Translations under genes and position numbers: made by a program
Source of the DNA: Novipirellula herctigrandis
GTDB taxonomy: Bacteria > Planctomycetota > Planctomycetia > Pirellulales > Pirellulaceae
Direction of reading: 5' to 3'
Assembly (NCBI GenBank): GCA_007859835.1
Contig: SJPJ01000001.1
Span: forward strand, 5,562,283 to 5,626,282
Length of the DNA stretch: 64,000 nucleotides
Shown: positions 1 to 9,723 of the stretch, in pieces
Position numbering within the stretch: position 1 is the stretch's first letter
How the letters are laid out: every line of letters begins with the position of its first letter
The notes under the pieces: generated by a model
The model's input: only the letters and a program-made list of their open reading frames with translations
Database searches by the model: none
Told to the model about the DNA's origin: nothing

Positions 1-1459
1 TCGCATAACGAGAAGTGTGCGTTTGCGTCGAAGGTGCTGATGTCTGATAGCTCGGAGGTGTTAACGTTGGTTGCATCGGACTCGGAATCTGCGGAGCGGG
101 TAAATGTGGCCCCGTCGCAAAGTCGGCCAAGTTGCTGCCACGAAGATCACTCAGTGGATTTGTGGCAATGTGTGGATTTGTGGCAATATGAGGTGCGGTT
201 TCCGATGAGCTAGTCGCAATGTTTGAATCTTCAAAGGAGTGAGCAAAGCGAACCAGTGCAGGGGATTCGAGTGCAGGGGGCTTATGTCGATCCAACTTGA
301 TCACCGGACTTTTTGACGCGTCGTTCGGATCGGACAAAGCAGGTCTTACGTAGAGGTTCGATGTCTCATCGACGTGGTGTTGGGCCGTGATACGAAACGG
401 AGTCGGCGTCCGATATTGCACGGGTAACGCCCTGATCGTCTCGTTGGTTTTGGCGGTCGCCACAATGCACGGTACGGGTTTCGGCTTCGAGCTTGGAATG
501 TCGACGCTCGCAGTAGCCTCGCTTGGAGTGTCCTTGCTCGCGATGTCATCCATGCTTGGCGTGTCCAAACTTGGAATAGCCCTGTTCGGTATGATTTTAT
601 GGGGAATATACGTGGCAAAGGTTGGCATCGCGGTGGCTGCCAAACGCGGTCGCTGCAATTGTTTTGTCGCTACCGCCTGGTTTCCTGCCGAATCGGTCGC
701 GCGAACGTGGATTGAAATTTGGCGCCAATCATCGTTGGGCGAAAAGGTGAAGTGGTCGTTGTTGGGAATCCAGCCGGAGGCCGAACTGGTAGCGAGCGCC
801 GGCGTCCATTCATGCCATTGGTTATCGACATCGGTGGCGTAATAAAGCCGCTTATCGGCGATCGTCGTTAGGTCATCGATGATGATTTTGCCTGCGACCG
901 TTCCGCTTGCCTCGGCGTCGGCTTCCACCGTAATTGCCGGTTTTGCGGTATCGACCAAGACCCTTAATTGGGGCGTGATGCTAGCGGGGATTTCGATCGA
1001 GTGTCCGACGTGGTTATCGTTGATGGTCGCCGTCGCGAACCAGTATTCCCCATCGTCCTTGCAAACAAACGCAAATTCACGGATGCTACTGGGCTGGGTA
1101 TCAGAAAGTTCCCAGGGCTGGTTTGCTCCTCGACTAACATACAATCGAATTCTCGGCGGATTGGGATTCGACGCGTCGACGTTAAATGGGATGCGAAAGG
1201 ATCGCGTCCCTAAGATCACAGTTTTAGGCAACGAATCTGTCGCAATAGTCAATGAATCCCGCGAAGTCGATGAATCCCGCGAAGTCGATGAGGTCTGGTC
1301 GGGCGACGTTTTTGACGCTTGGGGTTGGGGCAACCGAACCGGGCGTGCTGCAAAACCGTCGATACCGAACAACATCCAAAACGCGACCAAAACCACCGTA
1401 GCGGCAAGCATCGGTGTGGGGATGGCGGCATCGGGAATCGCTTTTTTGGCGATACACAT
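1..1459 (-). CDS. Secreted/membrane-anchored Ig-like-fold protein, 3' end outside the window
   Basis: The minus strand is open from an ATG at 1459 to the left edge, 486 codons without a stop, so the C-terminus is missing. An N-terminal hydrophobic stretch (about residues 17-37) looks like a signal anchor. It is followed by a Ser/Thr/Asp-rich linker containing an exact 18-bp tandem duplication (1253-1270 and 1271-1288). About residues 85-150 form a beta-rich segment (FRIPFNVD, IRLYVSRG, GEYWFATATI) like Ig/FN3-type modules of large secreted planctomycete proteins. A second beta-rich module follows, with ATDSAGNQAV near its end. The rest is Pro/Ser-rich and low in complexity, with further short repeats (154-187). 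Plus-strand open frames here (387-842, 879-1472) are mirror images. I recognise the architecture but not a function. It is divergent from mnmG with about 114 bp between starts. Confidence 0.72.
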   Translation of the reverse strand, partial: MCIAKKAIPDAAIPTPMLAATVVLVAFWMLFGIDGFAARPVRLPQPQASKTSPDQTSSTSRDSSTSRDSLTIATDSLPKTVILGTRSFRIPFNVDASNPNPPRIRLYVSRGANQPWELSDTQPSSIREFAFVCKDDGEYWFATATINDNHVGHSIEIPASITPQLRVLVDTAKPAITVEADAEASGTVAGKIIIDDLTTIADKRLYYATDVDNQWHEWTPALATSSASGWIPNNDHFTFSPNDDWRQISIHVRATDSAGNQAVATKQLQRPRLAATAMPTFATYIPHKIIPNRAIPSLDTPSMDDIASKDTPSEATASVDIPSSKPKPVPCIVATAKTNETIRALPVQYRTPTPFRITAQHHVDETSNLYVRPALSDPNDASKSPVIKLDRHKPPALESPALVRFAHSFEDSNIATSSSETAPHIATNPHIATNPLSDLRGSNLADFATGPHLPAPQIPSPMQPTLTPPSYQTSAPSTQTHTSRYA

Positions 1460-1573
1460 GTTGTCGATTTAGCCCCAAAAGTAGAGGAAAATGGGATTGC
1501 CGGGAACGTCTTTTCTCGGCTTCGACGGATCGTCAACCTAATCTTGAAGCATTTCAACTCCACTTGGATAACG

Positions 1574-3412
1574 ATGGCACAAAGCTCTTATCATTATGAC
1601 GTTATTGTCATTGGTGCCGGTCATGCGGGCACCGAAGCGGCGGCTGCCGCAGCCCGACTCGGTGCGAACACAGCCCTGCTAACGACTAACCTCGACACGG
1701 TCGGCCAGATGTCCTGTAACCCCGCGATTGGCGGAGTTGCCAAAGGTCAAATCGTTCGCGAAGTCGACGCACTGGGCGGTTTGATGGGACAAGCCATCGA
1801 CGCAACGGGGATCCAATTCCGGCTGCTCAATTGTCGCAAAGGTCCCGCGATGCACAGCCCTCGAGCACAAGCCGACAAGAAGGCCTACCAATTCCACATT
1901 AAGCATCAAATCGAACAGCAACCCAATCTGGATTTGCGACAAGAAACCGTCATGGATTTGATGACCGAAGAAGTCGACGGCGTGACTCGCGTCTGTGGCG
2001 TTTCGGTCGTTGGAGACGCTGTGTTCCTTGCACCCACCGTGATCCTCACAACCGGTACTTTTCTAAAAGCGATCATGCATACTGGCAAAGCTCAAACCGA
2101 AGGGGGCAGGGCAGGGGAGGGGACGACCACCGGCATCAGCGGTGCGTTGAATCGATTAGGGTTTCAAGTCGAACGATTCAAAACGGGGACTCCGGCCAGA
2201 TTAAACGCCAAGTCGATCGACTATTCCAGTTTAGAGCTGCAACCGGGTGACGATACTCCGCAACCGTTTTCATTTTTGACTGAATTCCTGAACGCCTCCG
2301 ATCAACTTCCTTGTCACATCGCGCACACCAACGACGCGGTTCACGAACTGATTCGCGCCAATCTCGATCGTGCGCCGATGTACAGTGGCCAAATCAATTC
2401 GACCGGACCACGTTATTGTCCATCGATCGAAGACAAGGTGGTTCGGTTCGCAGATAAGAACTCGCACCAATTGTTCCTTGAGCCGGAAGGGCGAAACACG
2501 AACGAAGTCTACGTCAACGGAATTTCCACCAGTTTGCCTCGCGATGTCCAAGATCAAATGTTTCGGATGATCCAAGGACTCGAAAATGCTCAAATCATGC
2601 GATATGGCTACGCGGTTGAGTATGACTTTTGTCCCCCTACCCAGCTGTGGCCGCACATGGAGTCGAAGCTGGTCAACGGACTTTTCTTAGCCGGCCAAAT
2701 CAATGGCACGACTGGCTATGAAGAAGCGGCCGGACAAGGATTGATCGCAGGTATGAATGCGGCTCGAAAAGTGGTGGGCAAAGAACCGTGGGTGCCGACG
2801 CGAGACCAAGCCTACATCGGTGTTTTGGTCGATGATCTTGTAACCGCTGGTACCGATGAGCCGTACCGAATGTTTACTAGCCGTGCTGAGTACCGGTTGC
2901 TGTTGCGTCAGGACAATGCCGATCGTCGACTGACGGGCGCGGCCGATGAATTGGGATTGATCGATGCCACTCGGCGCACACGGTTTCAAGCCAAGCTAGC
3001 CCAGATTGAGCTTGCCCAACATTTGCTCAAAGAAGCACGATGCGAAAAAATTCCTGGTGATGTTTATTTGCGTCGCAGTGAAGTCGATTGGGCTCAAATG
3101 TGCGAGCGCGTCGAAGGACTCGGTCAAATCGAACCCCAAGCAGCCCAGCAGGTACTCTATGACATCAAATACGAAGGGTACATCAACCGCCAGAAAAGCG
3201 AAGTAGAGAAACAACATCGGTTGGCCAGTAAGCGAATTCCAGCGACGTTTGATTACGACCGAATCGGTCCACTTCGGCACGAGGCACGCGAAAAACTGAA
3301 CCGGGTTCGCCCGTTGAATCTCGACCAAGCCAAGCGAATCAGCGGCGTGACGCCAGCGGATTTGGCGTTGGTTTTGACGCATCTGGAAGGGAAAAAGAAA
3401 CCTATCGAGTAA
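1574..3412 (+). CDS. mnmG: tRNA uridine-5-carboxymethylaminomethyl modification enzyme MnmG (GidA)
   Basis: 612-aa FAD enzyme that, with MnmE, installs the carboxymethylaminomethyl group on wobble uridine-34 of tRNAs in the cytoplasm. The start at 1574 (MAQSSYHYD) puts the dinucleotide-binding motif VIGAGHAGTEAA at residues 11-22, as in the family; the frame stays open further upstream, but that extension has no homologous look. Other family motifs are CNPAIGGVAKGQIVREVD, the substrate-region GTGTFL-like stretch, YCPSIEDKV, LFLAGQINGTTGYEEAAGQG (second FAD contact), and the helical C-terminal MnmE-binding domain with YEGYINRQ and RPLNLDQAKRISG. Length is normal (about 610-630). No mnmE is in the window. 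Identification is secure; only the exact start is slightly uncertain. Confidence 0.96.
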   Translation: MAQSSYHYDVIVIGAGHAGTEAAAAAARLGANTALLTTNLDTVGQMSCNPAIGGVAKGQIVREVDALGGLMGQAIDATGIQFRLLNCRKGPAMHSPRAQADKKAYQFHIKHQIEQQPNLDLRQETVMDLMTEEVDGVTRVCGVSVVGDAVFLAPTVILTTGTFLKAIMHTGKAQTEGGRAGEGTTTGISGALNRLGFQVERFKTGTPARLNAKSIDYSSLELQPGDDTPQPFSFLTEFLNASDQLPCHIAHTNDAVHELIRANLDRAPMYSGQINSTGPRYCPSIEDKVVRFADKNSHQLFLEPEGRNTNEVYVNGISTSLPRDVQDQMFRMIQGLENAQIMRYGYAVEYDFCPPTQLWPHMESKLVNGLFLAGQINGTTGYEEAAGQGLIAGMNAARKVVGKEPWVPTRDQAYIGVLVDDLVTAGTDEPYRMFTSRAEYRLLLRQDNADRRLTGAADELGLIDATRRTRFQAKLAQIELAQHLLKEARCEKIPGDVYLRRSEVDWAQMCERVEGLGQIEPQAAQQVLYDIKYEGYINRQKSEVEKQHRLASKRIPATFDYDRIGPLRHEAREKLNRVRPLNLDQAKRISGVTPADLALVLTHLEGKKKPIE

Positions 3413-3554
3413 GGGATTTGCCATCCGATGCCAACTTGGGGGGCATGTGACACTCGAATTCTGTCTTGCAGCGTAAGCGGTATTCCTCTAATTCTACGAT
3501 GGTCCGCTCCAAAAATCTGGTTGTGATCGGATTTCGGGATGATCGGCCCCCAGA

Positions 3555-3599
3555 ATTAATCAGAGATAACGCACGATTAATCAGAGATGATAACGCACG
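3555..3599 (+). repeat. Imperfect tandem repeat abutting the GT2 start codon
   Basis: Two consecutive copies of ATTAATCAGAGAT-(GAT)-AACGCACG lie at 3555-3575 (21 nt) and 3576-3599 (24 nt, with a 3-nt GAT insertion). The second ends directly against the ATG at 3600. The duplication doubles the purine-rich AGAGAT stretch that would serve as the ribosome-binding region. Confidence 0.8.
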
Positions 3600-4487
3600 A
3601 TGGCAAACTATAGACCACTCAAAGATGACGTCGTGATTGTCGTGCCGTGTTACAACGAGGCCAAACGACTCGAAAGAGCTCCGTTTATTGAGTTTTTGAC
3701 TCAGGCAAAGCAGAACTGCTTTCTGTTCGTCGATGACGGCAGTAGTGATGCGACCGTCGAGGTGCTCCAAGAAATACAAGCGGCAGTCGATCCTCGCCGC
3801 GTCGATATCGTCTCGCTTCAAACCAATAGCGGCAAAGCGGAGGCAATTCGAACGGGGATTCTAACGGCATTGTCGGCAGATTTCCGTCGACGCCACAACG
3901 TCCAAATGATCGGCTATTTCGACGCCGACCTCGCGACGCCTTTTGTTGAATTACAAGCTCTGCTAGACACGATGCGCCGTTATCAGGATGTCCAATTGGT
4001 CCTCGGCAGTCGGCTATCACTTTCGGGGCATCGAATCAATCGAAACGGTAAGCGACGAATCGCTGGTCGAGTCTTTTCGACGCTCGCCTCGGCGTCACTC
4101 GGACTTGGTGTCAGTGATACACAATGTGGTGCAAAAGTATTCCGCTACGGTCCCTGGCTTGATGATATTTTTGCAGCACCTTTTTCAGACCGTTGGCTGT
4201 TCGACGTCGAAGTGCTTGCACGCATGAAGAATCGATTTAAAGACGAAACCAATCAAGTGGTTTTTGAACAACCGCTTGGCCAGTGGAACGAAGTGGGTGA
4301 CTCGAGGCTAAAAACATCGGATTTTTTGTGGGCTCCCTTGCGTCTCATGAATCTCGTTATCCAGTATCGACTTCGCAGCCAAAGAACACCAAACGAAGAC
4401 TCGTCAACCTTTTCCGAGGCAATCATTTTACCGTTTCCATCTGCTGACGAGCGAATCGAACCCGCCAAGGTCCGCAAGGCTGCCTAA
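3600..4487 (+). CDS. GT2 family glycosyltransferase, polyprenyl/dolichol-phosphate glucosyltransferase-like
   Basis: 295-aa GT-A fold glycosyltransferase. It has VIVVPCYNEAKRL at residues 11-23, the nucleotide-sugar motif FVDDGSSDAT at about 42-51, the metal-binding FDADLATP at about 103-110, and the acceptor-side DTQCGAKVFR. This pattern matches enzymes that transfer a hexose from a nucleotide sugar to a polyprenyl phosphate on the cytoplasmic face of the membrane. The usual C-terminal transmembrane hairpin is not evident. The next gene, 29 bp downstream, encodes a GT-C-type membrane transferase that would use such lipid-linked sugars, so the pair probably acts in one glycan or glycolipid pathway. 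The exact sugar cannot be told from sequence. Confidence 0.88.
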   Translation: MANYRPLKDDVVIVVPCYNEAKRLERAPFIEFLTQAKQNCFLFVDDGSSDATVEVLQEIQAAVDPRRVDIVSLQTNSGKAEAIRTGILTALSADFRRRHNVQMIGYFDADLATPFVELQALLDTMRRYQDVQLVLGSRLSLSGHRINRNGKRRIAGRVFSTLASASLGLGVSDTQCGAKVFRYGPWLDDIFAAPFSDRWLFDVEVLARMKNRFKDETNQVVFEQPLGQWNEVGDSRLKTSDFLWAPLRLMNLVIQYRLRSQRTPNEDSSTFSEAIILPFPSADERIEPAKVRKAA

Positions 4488-4516
4488 TTCAATTGTTTTG
4501 GTCAAAGAAAGACCTC

Positions 4517-5734
4517 ATGAAAAAAGCACGGACAATCCTTGGTCCACAATGGGCCGAAGCGGCACGATCAGGGATCCCTTTCATTATTTACGCCTTGGTG
4601 CTCGTTGTTGGCATCATGACGTTTCTATCGCGGCCAAAGCGGTCCGTTTCGATGCACTACGAAGCGGCGGCGATGCAATGGCTACAAAGCGAGTCGCTTT
4701 ATTCCCATTCGATGGAAAACGGGCACGGTTTTTTGTACCTTCCCCACGCCGCGATTCTGCACGTTCCTTACGCCGTTGTAACTCAGGTCACGGGACTGAG
4801 TCTTGCCGGTGACGTTGTCTGGCGAATCATCTCTTGGGCATTGCTTGCGTTCGCGGTTTGGCGAATGGGCCAAAGGATTGCGCCAGAAAATAGAATGGTT
4901 CAGTGGAGAGTCGCTGCGATTGTTGGAATGCTTGGGATCAGTTGTTTACGGATCGGGCAATCTACGATGCTGATGACAGCTCTGATGTTATTGACGGTCG
5001 ACATCTGGCAAGCAAAAAAATACGCTTTTGCCGCTGCGTTGATCGCTTTGGCAGTCGCCGTGAAACCACTTTCAATTGTCATGGCACTGTTGCTTTTTGC
5101 GATCTCACCTCCGATCCGAAAGCCGTTGCTTATTGCCTGTTTGGTTGCGATTGCGTTGCCGTTCTGTCTGCAAAATCCGACATATGTTTGGCAGCAGTAC
5201 CGAGATTGCGTGGTCATGCTGCGAGTGTCAGCTAATATGGGCTCTTCGTTTTCCGGTGCCGACCTGTTTGGGTTGCTCGAAGCGTTTGGAATCACGGTTG
5301 GTTCTGGAATGCAAACGGCGACTCGCGTGATTGCGGCGTTTGCGACACTTGGCGTGGTTTGGTTTTCGCTTCGTCGAATCGATCCCAATCGTCATGCAAT
5401 ATGGTTGTTTGCTTGGACCGCCATCTATCTGATGCTATTCAACCCCCGATCAGAGAATAGCACCTACTGCATGGTAGCTCCCGTGTTTGCGTACTTTGTT
5501 GCTGAAAATGTGGCCGTCCAGAAAAATTTCCCTGTCGCATACTGGTTGTTTGCTTTGGCCGTGCTTACCACTGGCAGTTACGAAATTGGGCGACTCATTC
5601 TTGCGCCCGAGATTTCGACAACGTGGTTGGCACCTTTGTGTTGCTGTTTGCTGACGGTGTCCCTCGTGACTCGTCTTTTTCGTCTCGAAAGTGGTGCGAC
5701 CCCCGTTTCATGGGGCCAAACCTCAAGCGTCTGA
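4517..5734 (+). CDS. Multi-membrane GT87-like (DUF2029) glycosyltransferase
   Basis: About 405 residues with roughly nine to ten hydrophobic segments and short polar loops, typical of GT-C transferases. The first helix (about residues 21-37) is followed by a periplasmic loop of the kind that carries the catalytic acidic residue; such enzymes use polyprenyl-phosphate mannose or a similar donor. Sequence such as FNPRSENSTY late in the protein matches GT87/DUF2029 members, where an NP-R-E-pattern is common. I placed the start at the ATG at 4517, behind an AAAGAAAG purine stretch; a TTG at 4493 is in frame. It is probably co-transcribed with the GT2 gene upstream. Donor and acceptor are unknown. 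Confidence 0.8.
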   Translation: MKKARTILGPQWAEAARSGIPFIIYALVLVVGIMTFLSRPKRSVSMHYEAAAMQWLQSESLYSHSMENGHGFLYLPHAAILHVPYAVVTQVTGLSLAGDVVWRIISWALLAFAVWRMGQRIAPENRMVQWRVAAIVGMLGISCLRIGQSTMLMTALMLLTVDIWQAKKYAFAAALIALAVAVKPLSIVMALLLFAISPPIRKPLLIACLVAIALPFCLQNPTYVWQQYRDCVVMLRVSANMGSSFSGADLFGLLEAFGITVGSGMQTATRVIAAFATLGVVWFSLRRIDPNRHAIWLFAWTAIYLMLFNPRSENSTYCMVAPVFAYFVAENVAVQKNFPVAYWLFALAVLTTGSYEIGRLILAPEISTTWLAPLCCCLLTVSLVTRLFRLESGATPVSWGQTSSV

Positions 5735-5843
5735 CAAAATGGTGGTGAAAAGCCACGGATGCAGAAGCGGCCTTGCCCGGTTATGATACGCAAATCGTTA
5801 TCCAGCGATCTGCAAACGTAAACCCGCCAGGATCTCTCTGCTT

Positions 5844-8645
5844 ATGCTCAGCTCAAAACTCCCAAACGCATTCTGTGTCGTTCTCCTGCTGTTGCTCAAT
5901 GTGTTGGCTCCGGCCATTGCGGAAACCATTCCGCTCCCAGAACATCCGCGGCCTGATTTCCAGCGTCCCCATTGGGAGAACTTGAATGGGCAGTGGGAGT
6001 TCAAATTTGATAAAGAGAACCAGGGAGAAAAGGGCCAATGGGCCAGCAAGGAGGTGGCGTTCCCTGAAACGATTACGGTTCCATTTCCTTGGGGATCGGA
6101 ACTATCGGGACTCGAAAACAAAGCCGACATCGGTTGGTATCGCCGTAGCATCGAAGTGCCGACGTCGTGGAAAGATAAGCGTATTTTCCTCGTGGTCGGG
6201 GCCTCTGATTGGGTGACCAACGGATGGCTCGATGGGAAACCAGTGGGTGAACATCGGGGCGGCTACACGCCCTTTGAGTTTGAGTTGACCAACGATGTCC
6301 AATGGGGACAAACGCAAGAACTAACCCTGCGAGTCGACGATACGCCGCATCCGTTCAAGCTCGAAGGCAAACAAGGATATGGCGAAGCAAAAGGAATTTG
6401 GCAAACGACTTATCTTGAGGCACGACCCGCTCTGCATATCACCTCCCTTCATTACTCACCTGACATTGATTCCGAGAAAGTGACTGTCAAGGCGAAGTTC
6501 AACGAAGTTGCACGCACGGATACCGAATTGCATCTGCATTTCAAAACGGGTGATCTCGCGGATGTTGCCAAGGCGGTAACGTCAGGAGAATCAGAGATTG
6601 AGTTTGAGGTGCAGATACCGGACGCACACTTATGGTCATTGGAAGATCCGTTCCTTTATGAAACAACCGCGTCGCTAAAAACACCAGATTCCAGCGACCA
6701 AGTCGATACCTATTTTGGTATGCGAAAGATCAGCGTCGCAAAATTGCCTGGTACCGACCATCCCTATGTATCACTCAATAACAAGCCGATCTATTTGCAA
6801 ATGTCGCTTGATCAATCGTATCACCGCGAAGGGTTCTATACGTTTCCATCCGACGAATTCATGCGAGACGAGATCCTGCGTTCCAAACGCATTGGTCTTA
6901 ATGCAAACCGTATTCACATCAAAATTGAAGTGCCAAGAAAACTTTATTGGGCTGACCGATTGGGACTGTTGATCATGGCAGACGTGCCAAATTTCTGGGG
7001 CAACCCGACCAAGGAAGCACAAACAGAAAGCGAGTTCGCGCTGCGTGGCATGGTTGACCGCGACTACAATCACCCGGCGATTTTCAGTTGGGTTACGTTC
7101 AATGAAACGTGGGGATTGTTCACCAACGAAGAAGGAAAAGAACGTGCCTATCGACCGGACACTCAAAAGTGGGTGATCGAGATGTATCGTTTAGCCAAAA
7201 AACTCGATCCGACTCGCTTGGTCGAAGACAATTCACCGTGTAATTACGATCATACCGAAACGGATCTCAATACATGGCACGACTATTTGCCAGGTTACGC
7301 GTGGCGTGATCGGCTTGAGCAAATCGTTCGTGACACGCATGCGGGATCGAAGTGGAATTTTATCGGCGGTCGGACACAAGGAAACCAGCCGCTTTTCAAC
7401 AGCGAATGTGGCAACGTCTGGGGTTACGAAGGCAGCACCGGTGATGTCGACTATAGCTGGGACTATCACATCATGATGAATGAGTTTCGGCGTCAACCAA
7501 AGATTGCCGGATGGCTCTACACCGAGCATCATGACGTGATCAACGAATGGAACGGTTACTATCGATTTGATCGATCGGAAAAGCACACTGGAATGGACGA
7601 ATTGGGCTCGGGGATGAACCTGAAGGATCTGCATAGCCCATTTTACATGTCGACTGGTGACCAGCTTTGTCGAGATGTGAAGCCGGGGGAAACGGTTGAA
7701 ATTCCTCTATTTGCATCGTTCCTCACCGACGAGGCAGCGGGTGACGAGCTGGTTCTAAAGACGGAACTTTACGGTTGGGACACACTCGGTCGACGAGAGA
7801 CTTATTCTCGAGGCAAAACGATGATTCCATACCAGCCGTGGATGGCCAAAGAACTTGAGCCGCTCAAAGCGACGATGCCCGAAAGACCAGCCTTGGCCGT
7901 ACTGCAAATGACGCTCGAGAATCGAGCTGGCGTAGTCTTGCAGCGAAATTTCACCACTTTCTTGGTGAGTGAGGGACCTTCAAAACGTACCGAAACGGTG
8001 TCCACCGATACGGTCAAGCAGCAAGTAGTGCGGTTCGCTCCTGAAACATTCACGAAAGCCGAATGGACACAAAAACAATGGAACGTTCTGGACGGACTCA
8101 AGGTCAACGGTGCCGGCAGCGGTTATTTTGAATATCGCATGCCCTGGCCTGAAGGGATGGATGCAAGCGATGTCGCGGGAGTCTCATTCGTCGTCGAAAC
8201 GTCAGCAAAGCAATTGTTCGGCAAAGACCGCGAAGGTAACAAGGCAAAGGAAGGTGACTTCATGCGTGGCCAAGGAACTCACGATCCGAGCAGACTTCCC
8301 AACGCCTATCCGATGACCGATACGGTGATGTTCCCCAGTGAAGTCCGTGTTCGTTTCAACGGTATTTCCGCCGGGACGTTCCAACTCCAAGACGACCCCG
8401 CAGACCATCGGGGCATCTTGTCGTGGCATTCCCAGCCGCATGACAGAAAGCTACGAGAAGCCGGTTCCTATGGCTATTTAGTCCAAGCGGTCTTGCCAAC
8501 CGCAGCCGTCAAAGCGGCGGCGAAGGCGAAGGAAATCGTGATTCGGTTGGAAGTTGATTCAGCACTCCCAGGTGGACTTGCCATTTACGGTGAGCGTTTT
8601 GGTCGCTATCCGCTTGACCCCACCATTGTATTTTCATTGAAATGA
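5844..8645 (+). CDS. Secreted glycoside hydrolase family 2 enzyme (beta-galactosidase/glucuronidase-like)
   Basis: 933-aa exported enzyme with a signal peptide (about residues 1-26, cleavage near IAE). The order is the jelly-roll sugar-binding domain (about 34-195, with WENLNGQWEFKFD), an Ig-like domain (195-295), the TIM barrel (about 300-600) and a C-terminal beta region. The acid/base pair is visible as FNETWG (N420-E421) and the likely nucleophile as NSECGNVWG (E521), matching the GH2 spacing of about 100 residues. Substrate is not determinable, but marine planctomycetes use such enzymes on algal polysaccharides. Its stop overlaps the MoxR start by 4 nt (ATGA at 8642), so the two are translationally coupled, which is an odd functional pairing. 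Confidence 0.9.
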   Translation: MLSSKLPNAFCVVLLLLLNVLAPAIAETIPLPEHPRPDFQRPHWENLNGQWEFKFDKENQGEKGQWASKEVAFPETITVPFPWGSELSGLENKADIGWYRRSIEVPTSWKDKRIFLVVGASDWVTNGWLDGKPVGEHRGGYTPFEFELTNDVQWGQTQELTLRVDDTPHPFKLEGKQGYGEAKGIWQTTYLEARPALHITSLHYSPDIDSEKVTVKAKFNEVARTDTELHLHFKTGDLADVAKAVTSGESEIEFEVQIPDAHLWSLEDPFLYETTASLKTPDSSDQVDTYFGMRKISVAKLPGTDHPYVSLNNKPIYLQMSLDQSYHREGFYTFPSDEFMRDEILRSKRIGLNANRIHIKIEVPRKLYWADRLGLLIMADVPNFWGNPTKEAQTESEFALRGMVDRDYNHPAIFSWVTFNETWGLFTNEEGKERAYRPDTQKWVIEMYRLAKKLDPTRLVEDNSPCNYDHTETDLNTWHDYLPGYAWRDRLEQIVRDTHAGSKWNFIGGRTQGNQPLFNSECGNVWGYEGSTGDVDYSWDYHIMMNEFRRQPKIAGWLYTEHHDVINEWNGYYRFDRSEKHTGMDELGSGMNLKDLHSPFYMSTGDQLCRDVKPGETVEIPLFASFLTDEAAGDELVLKTELYGWDTLGRRETYSRGKTMIPYQPWMAKELEPLKATMPERPALAVLQMTLENRAGVVLQRNFTTFLVSEGPSKRTETVSTDTVKQQVVRFAPETFTKAEWTQKQWNVLDGLKVNGAGSGYFEYRMPWPEGMDASDVAGVSFVVETSAKQLFGKDREGNKAKEGDFMRGQGTHDPSRLPNAYPMTDTVMFPSEVRVRFNGISAGTFQLQDDPADHRGILSWHSQPHDRKLREAGSYGYLVQAVLPTAAVKAAAKAKEIVIRLEVDSALPGGLAIYGERFGRYPLDPTIVFSLK

Positions 8646-9661
8646 TGAACCAATCCGCTGAAATGAATCCCGAGCAACCGCTCGGCGACGATGACGTTCA
8701 AGCCATTAATCGATTGGGTGATGTCTACAATCGCCTTTGTCGTGAACTCGGACGTGTCATTGTGGGGCAGCATGCGACCATCGAGCAATTAGCGATTTGC
8801 TTGTTTGCCCGAAGGCACGCGTTGTTGATGGGAGTCCCTGGATTAGCCAAGACATTGCTGGTCAGCAAATTAGCAGAGACCATGTCGTTGGACTTTAGCC
8901 GGATTCAATTCACGCCTGATTTGATGCCGATGGATATCACCGGAACGGATATTCTGCAAGAAACCAGTACCGGTCATCGCGAGCTGCAATTTGTCAAAGG
9001 ACCGATCTTTGCCAATGTCGTATTGGCCGACGAGATCAATCGCGCGCCACCCAAGACGCAAGCTGCAATGCTTGAGGCGATGCAAGAGCATCGCGTTACG
9101 GTTCTGGGGAAACACTTTCCACTCGATGAACCGTTTTTGGTTTTGGCGACTCAAAATCCAGTTGAACAGGAGGGAACTTATCCGCTGCCCGAAGCGCAAC
9201 TCGACCGGTTCATGTCGCTGGTCGAATTGGATTACCCTAGCGAGGCGGAAGAAATCCAAATTGCCAAAACCACGACCGGCGATGAGTTGCCACGGTTGAA
9301 TCCTTTGTTGACGGCCGAGGAAATCATTGGCTACCAACATTTGGTTCGTCGCGTTCCGGTACCCGATCATATCTATACTTACGTCGCACGTTTGGTGCGA
9401 AAAACACGGCCTGATGGTGATACCGCACCGGCATGGCTCAAGCCGCTGGTTTCATGGGGCGCGGGTCCGCGTGCGGTTCAGAATTTGATCATTGGAGCAA
9501 AGAGCCGTGCGGCATTGGAGGGAAGCTACATGGTTAGACTTGAAGATGTCCACTATGTTGCGGCGCCCATTTTGACGCACCGTATTATCACGACATTCGC
9601 AGCCCAAAGCGAACGCGTCACCGCGAAAGAAATCGTCGAGCGTTTGGTTGCTGAATCCTAA
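8642..9661 (+). CDS. MoxR-family AAA+ ATPase
   Basis: 339-aa chaperone-type ATPase. Walker A is GVPGLAKT (residues 64-71), Walker B VVLADEIN (126-133), a MoxR signature NRAPPKTQAAMLEAMQE follows, and the sensor/arginine region reads PEAQLDRF. MoxR proteins usually work with a DUF58 protein and von Willebrand factor A proteins in assembly or maturation of periplasmic or membrane complexes. Those partners are present in this window (26545-31756) but about 17 kb away, beyond the nif block. The gene starts inside the stop of the GH2 gene (ATGA) and ends 62 bp before the convergent nifV stop. No clear terminator separates the two convergent genes. Confidence 0.95.
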   Translation: MMNQSAEMNPEQPLGDDDVQAINRLGDVYNRLCRELGRVIVGQHATIEQLAICLFARRHALLMGVPGLAKTLLVSKLAETMSLDFSRIQFTPDLMPMDITGTDILQETSTGHRELQFVKGPIFANVVLADEINRAPPKTQAAMLEAMQEHRVTVLGKHFPLDEPFLVLATQNPVEQEGTYPLPEAQLDRFMSLVELDYPSEAEEIQIAKTTTGDELPRLNPLLTAEEIIGYQHLVRRVPVPDHIYTYVARLVRKTRPDGDTAPAWLKPLVSWGAGPRAVQNLIIGAKSRAALEGSYMVRLEDVHYVAAPILTHRIITTFAAQSERVTAKEIVERLVAES

Positions 9662-9723
9662 CGCGAAATGCTTGGTTTGTTTTCTTCAGTCGGGGCAAAC
9701 ATCGGTTCTGTGAAAATCGCAAT

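Noticed and set aside
387-1472. Two plus-strand open frames (387-842 and 879-1472) as genes
   Set aside because: They mirror a continuous minus-strand frame that has a signal-anchor start and recognisable Ig-like wording; the plus frames have no family look.
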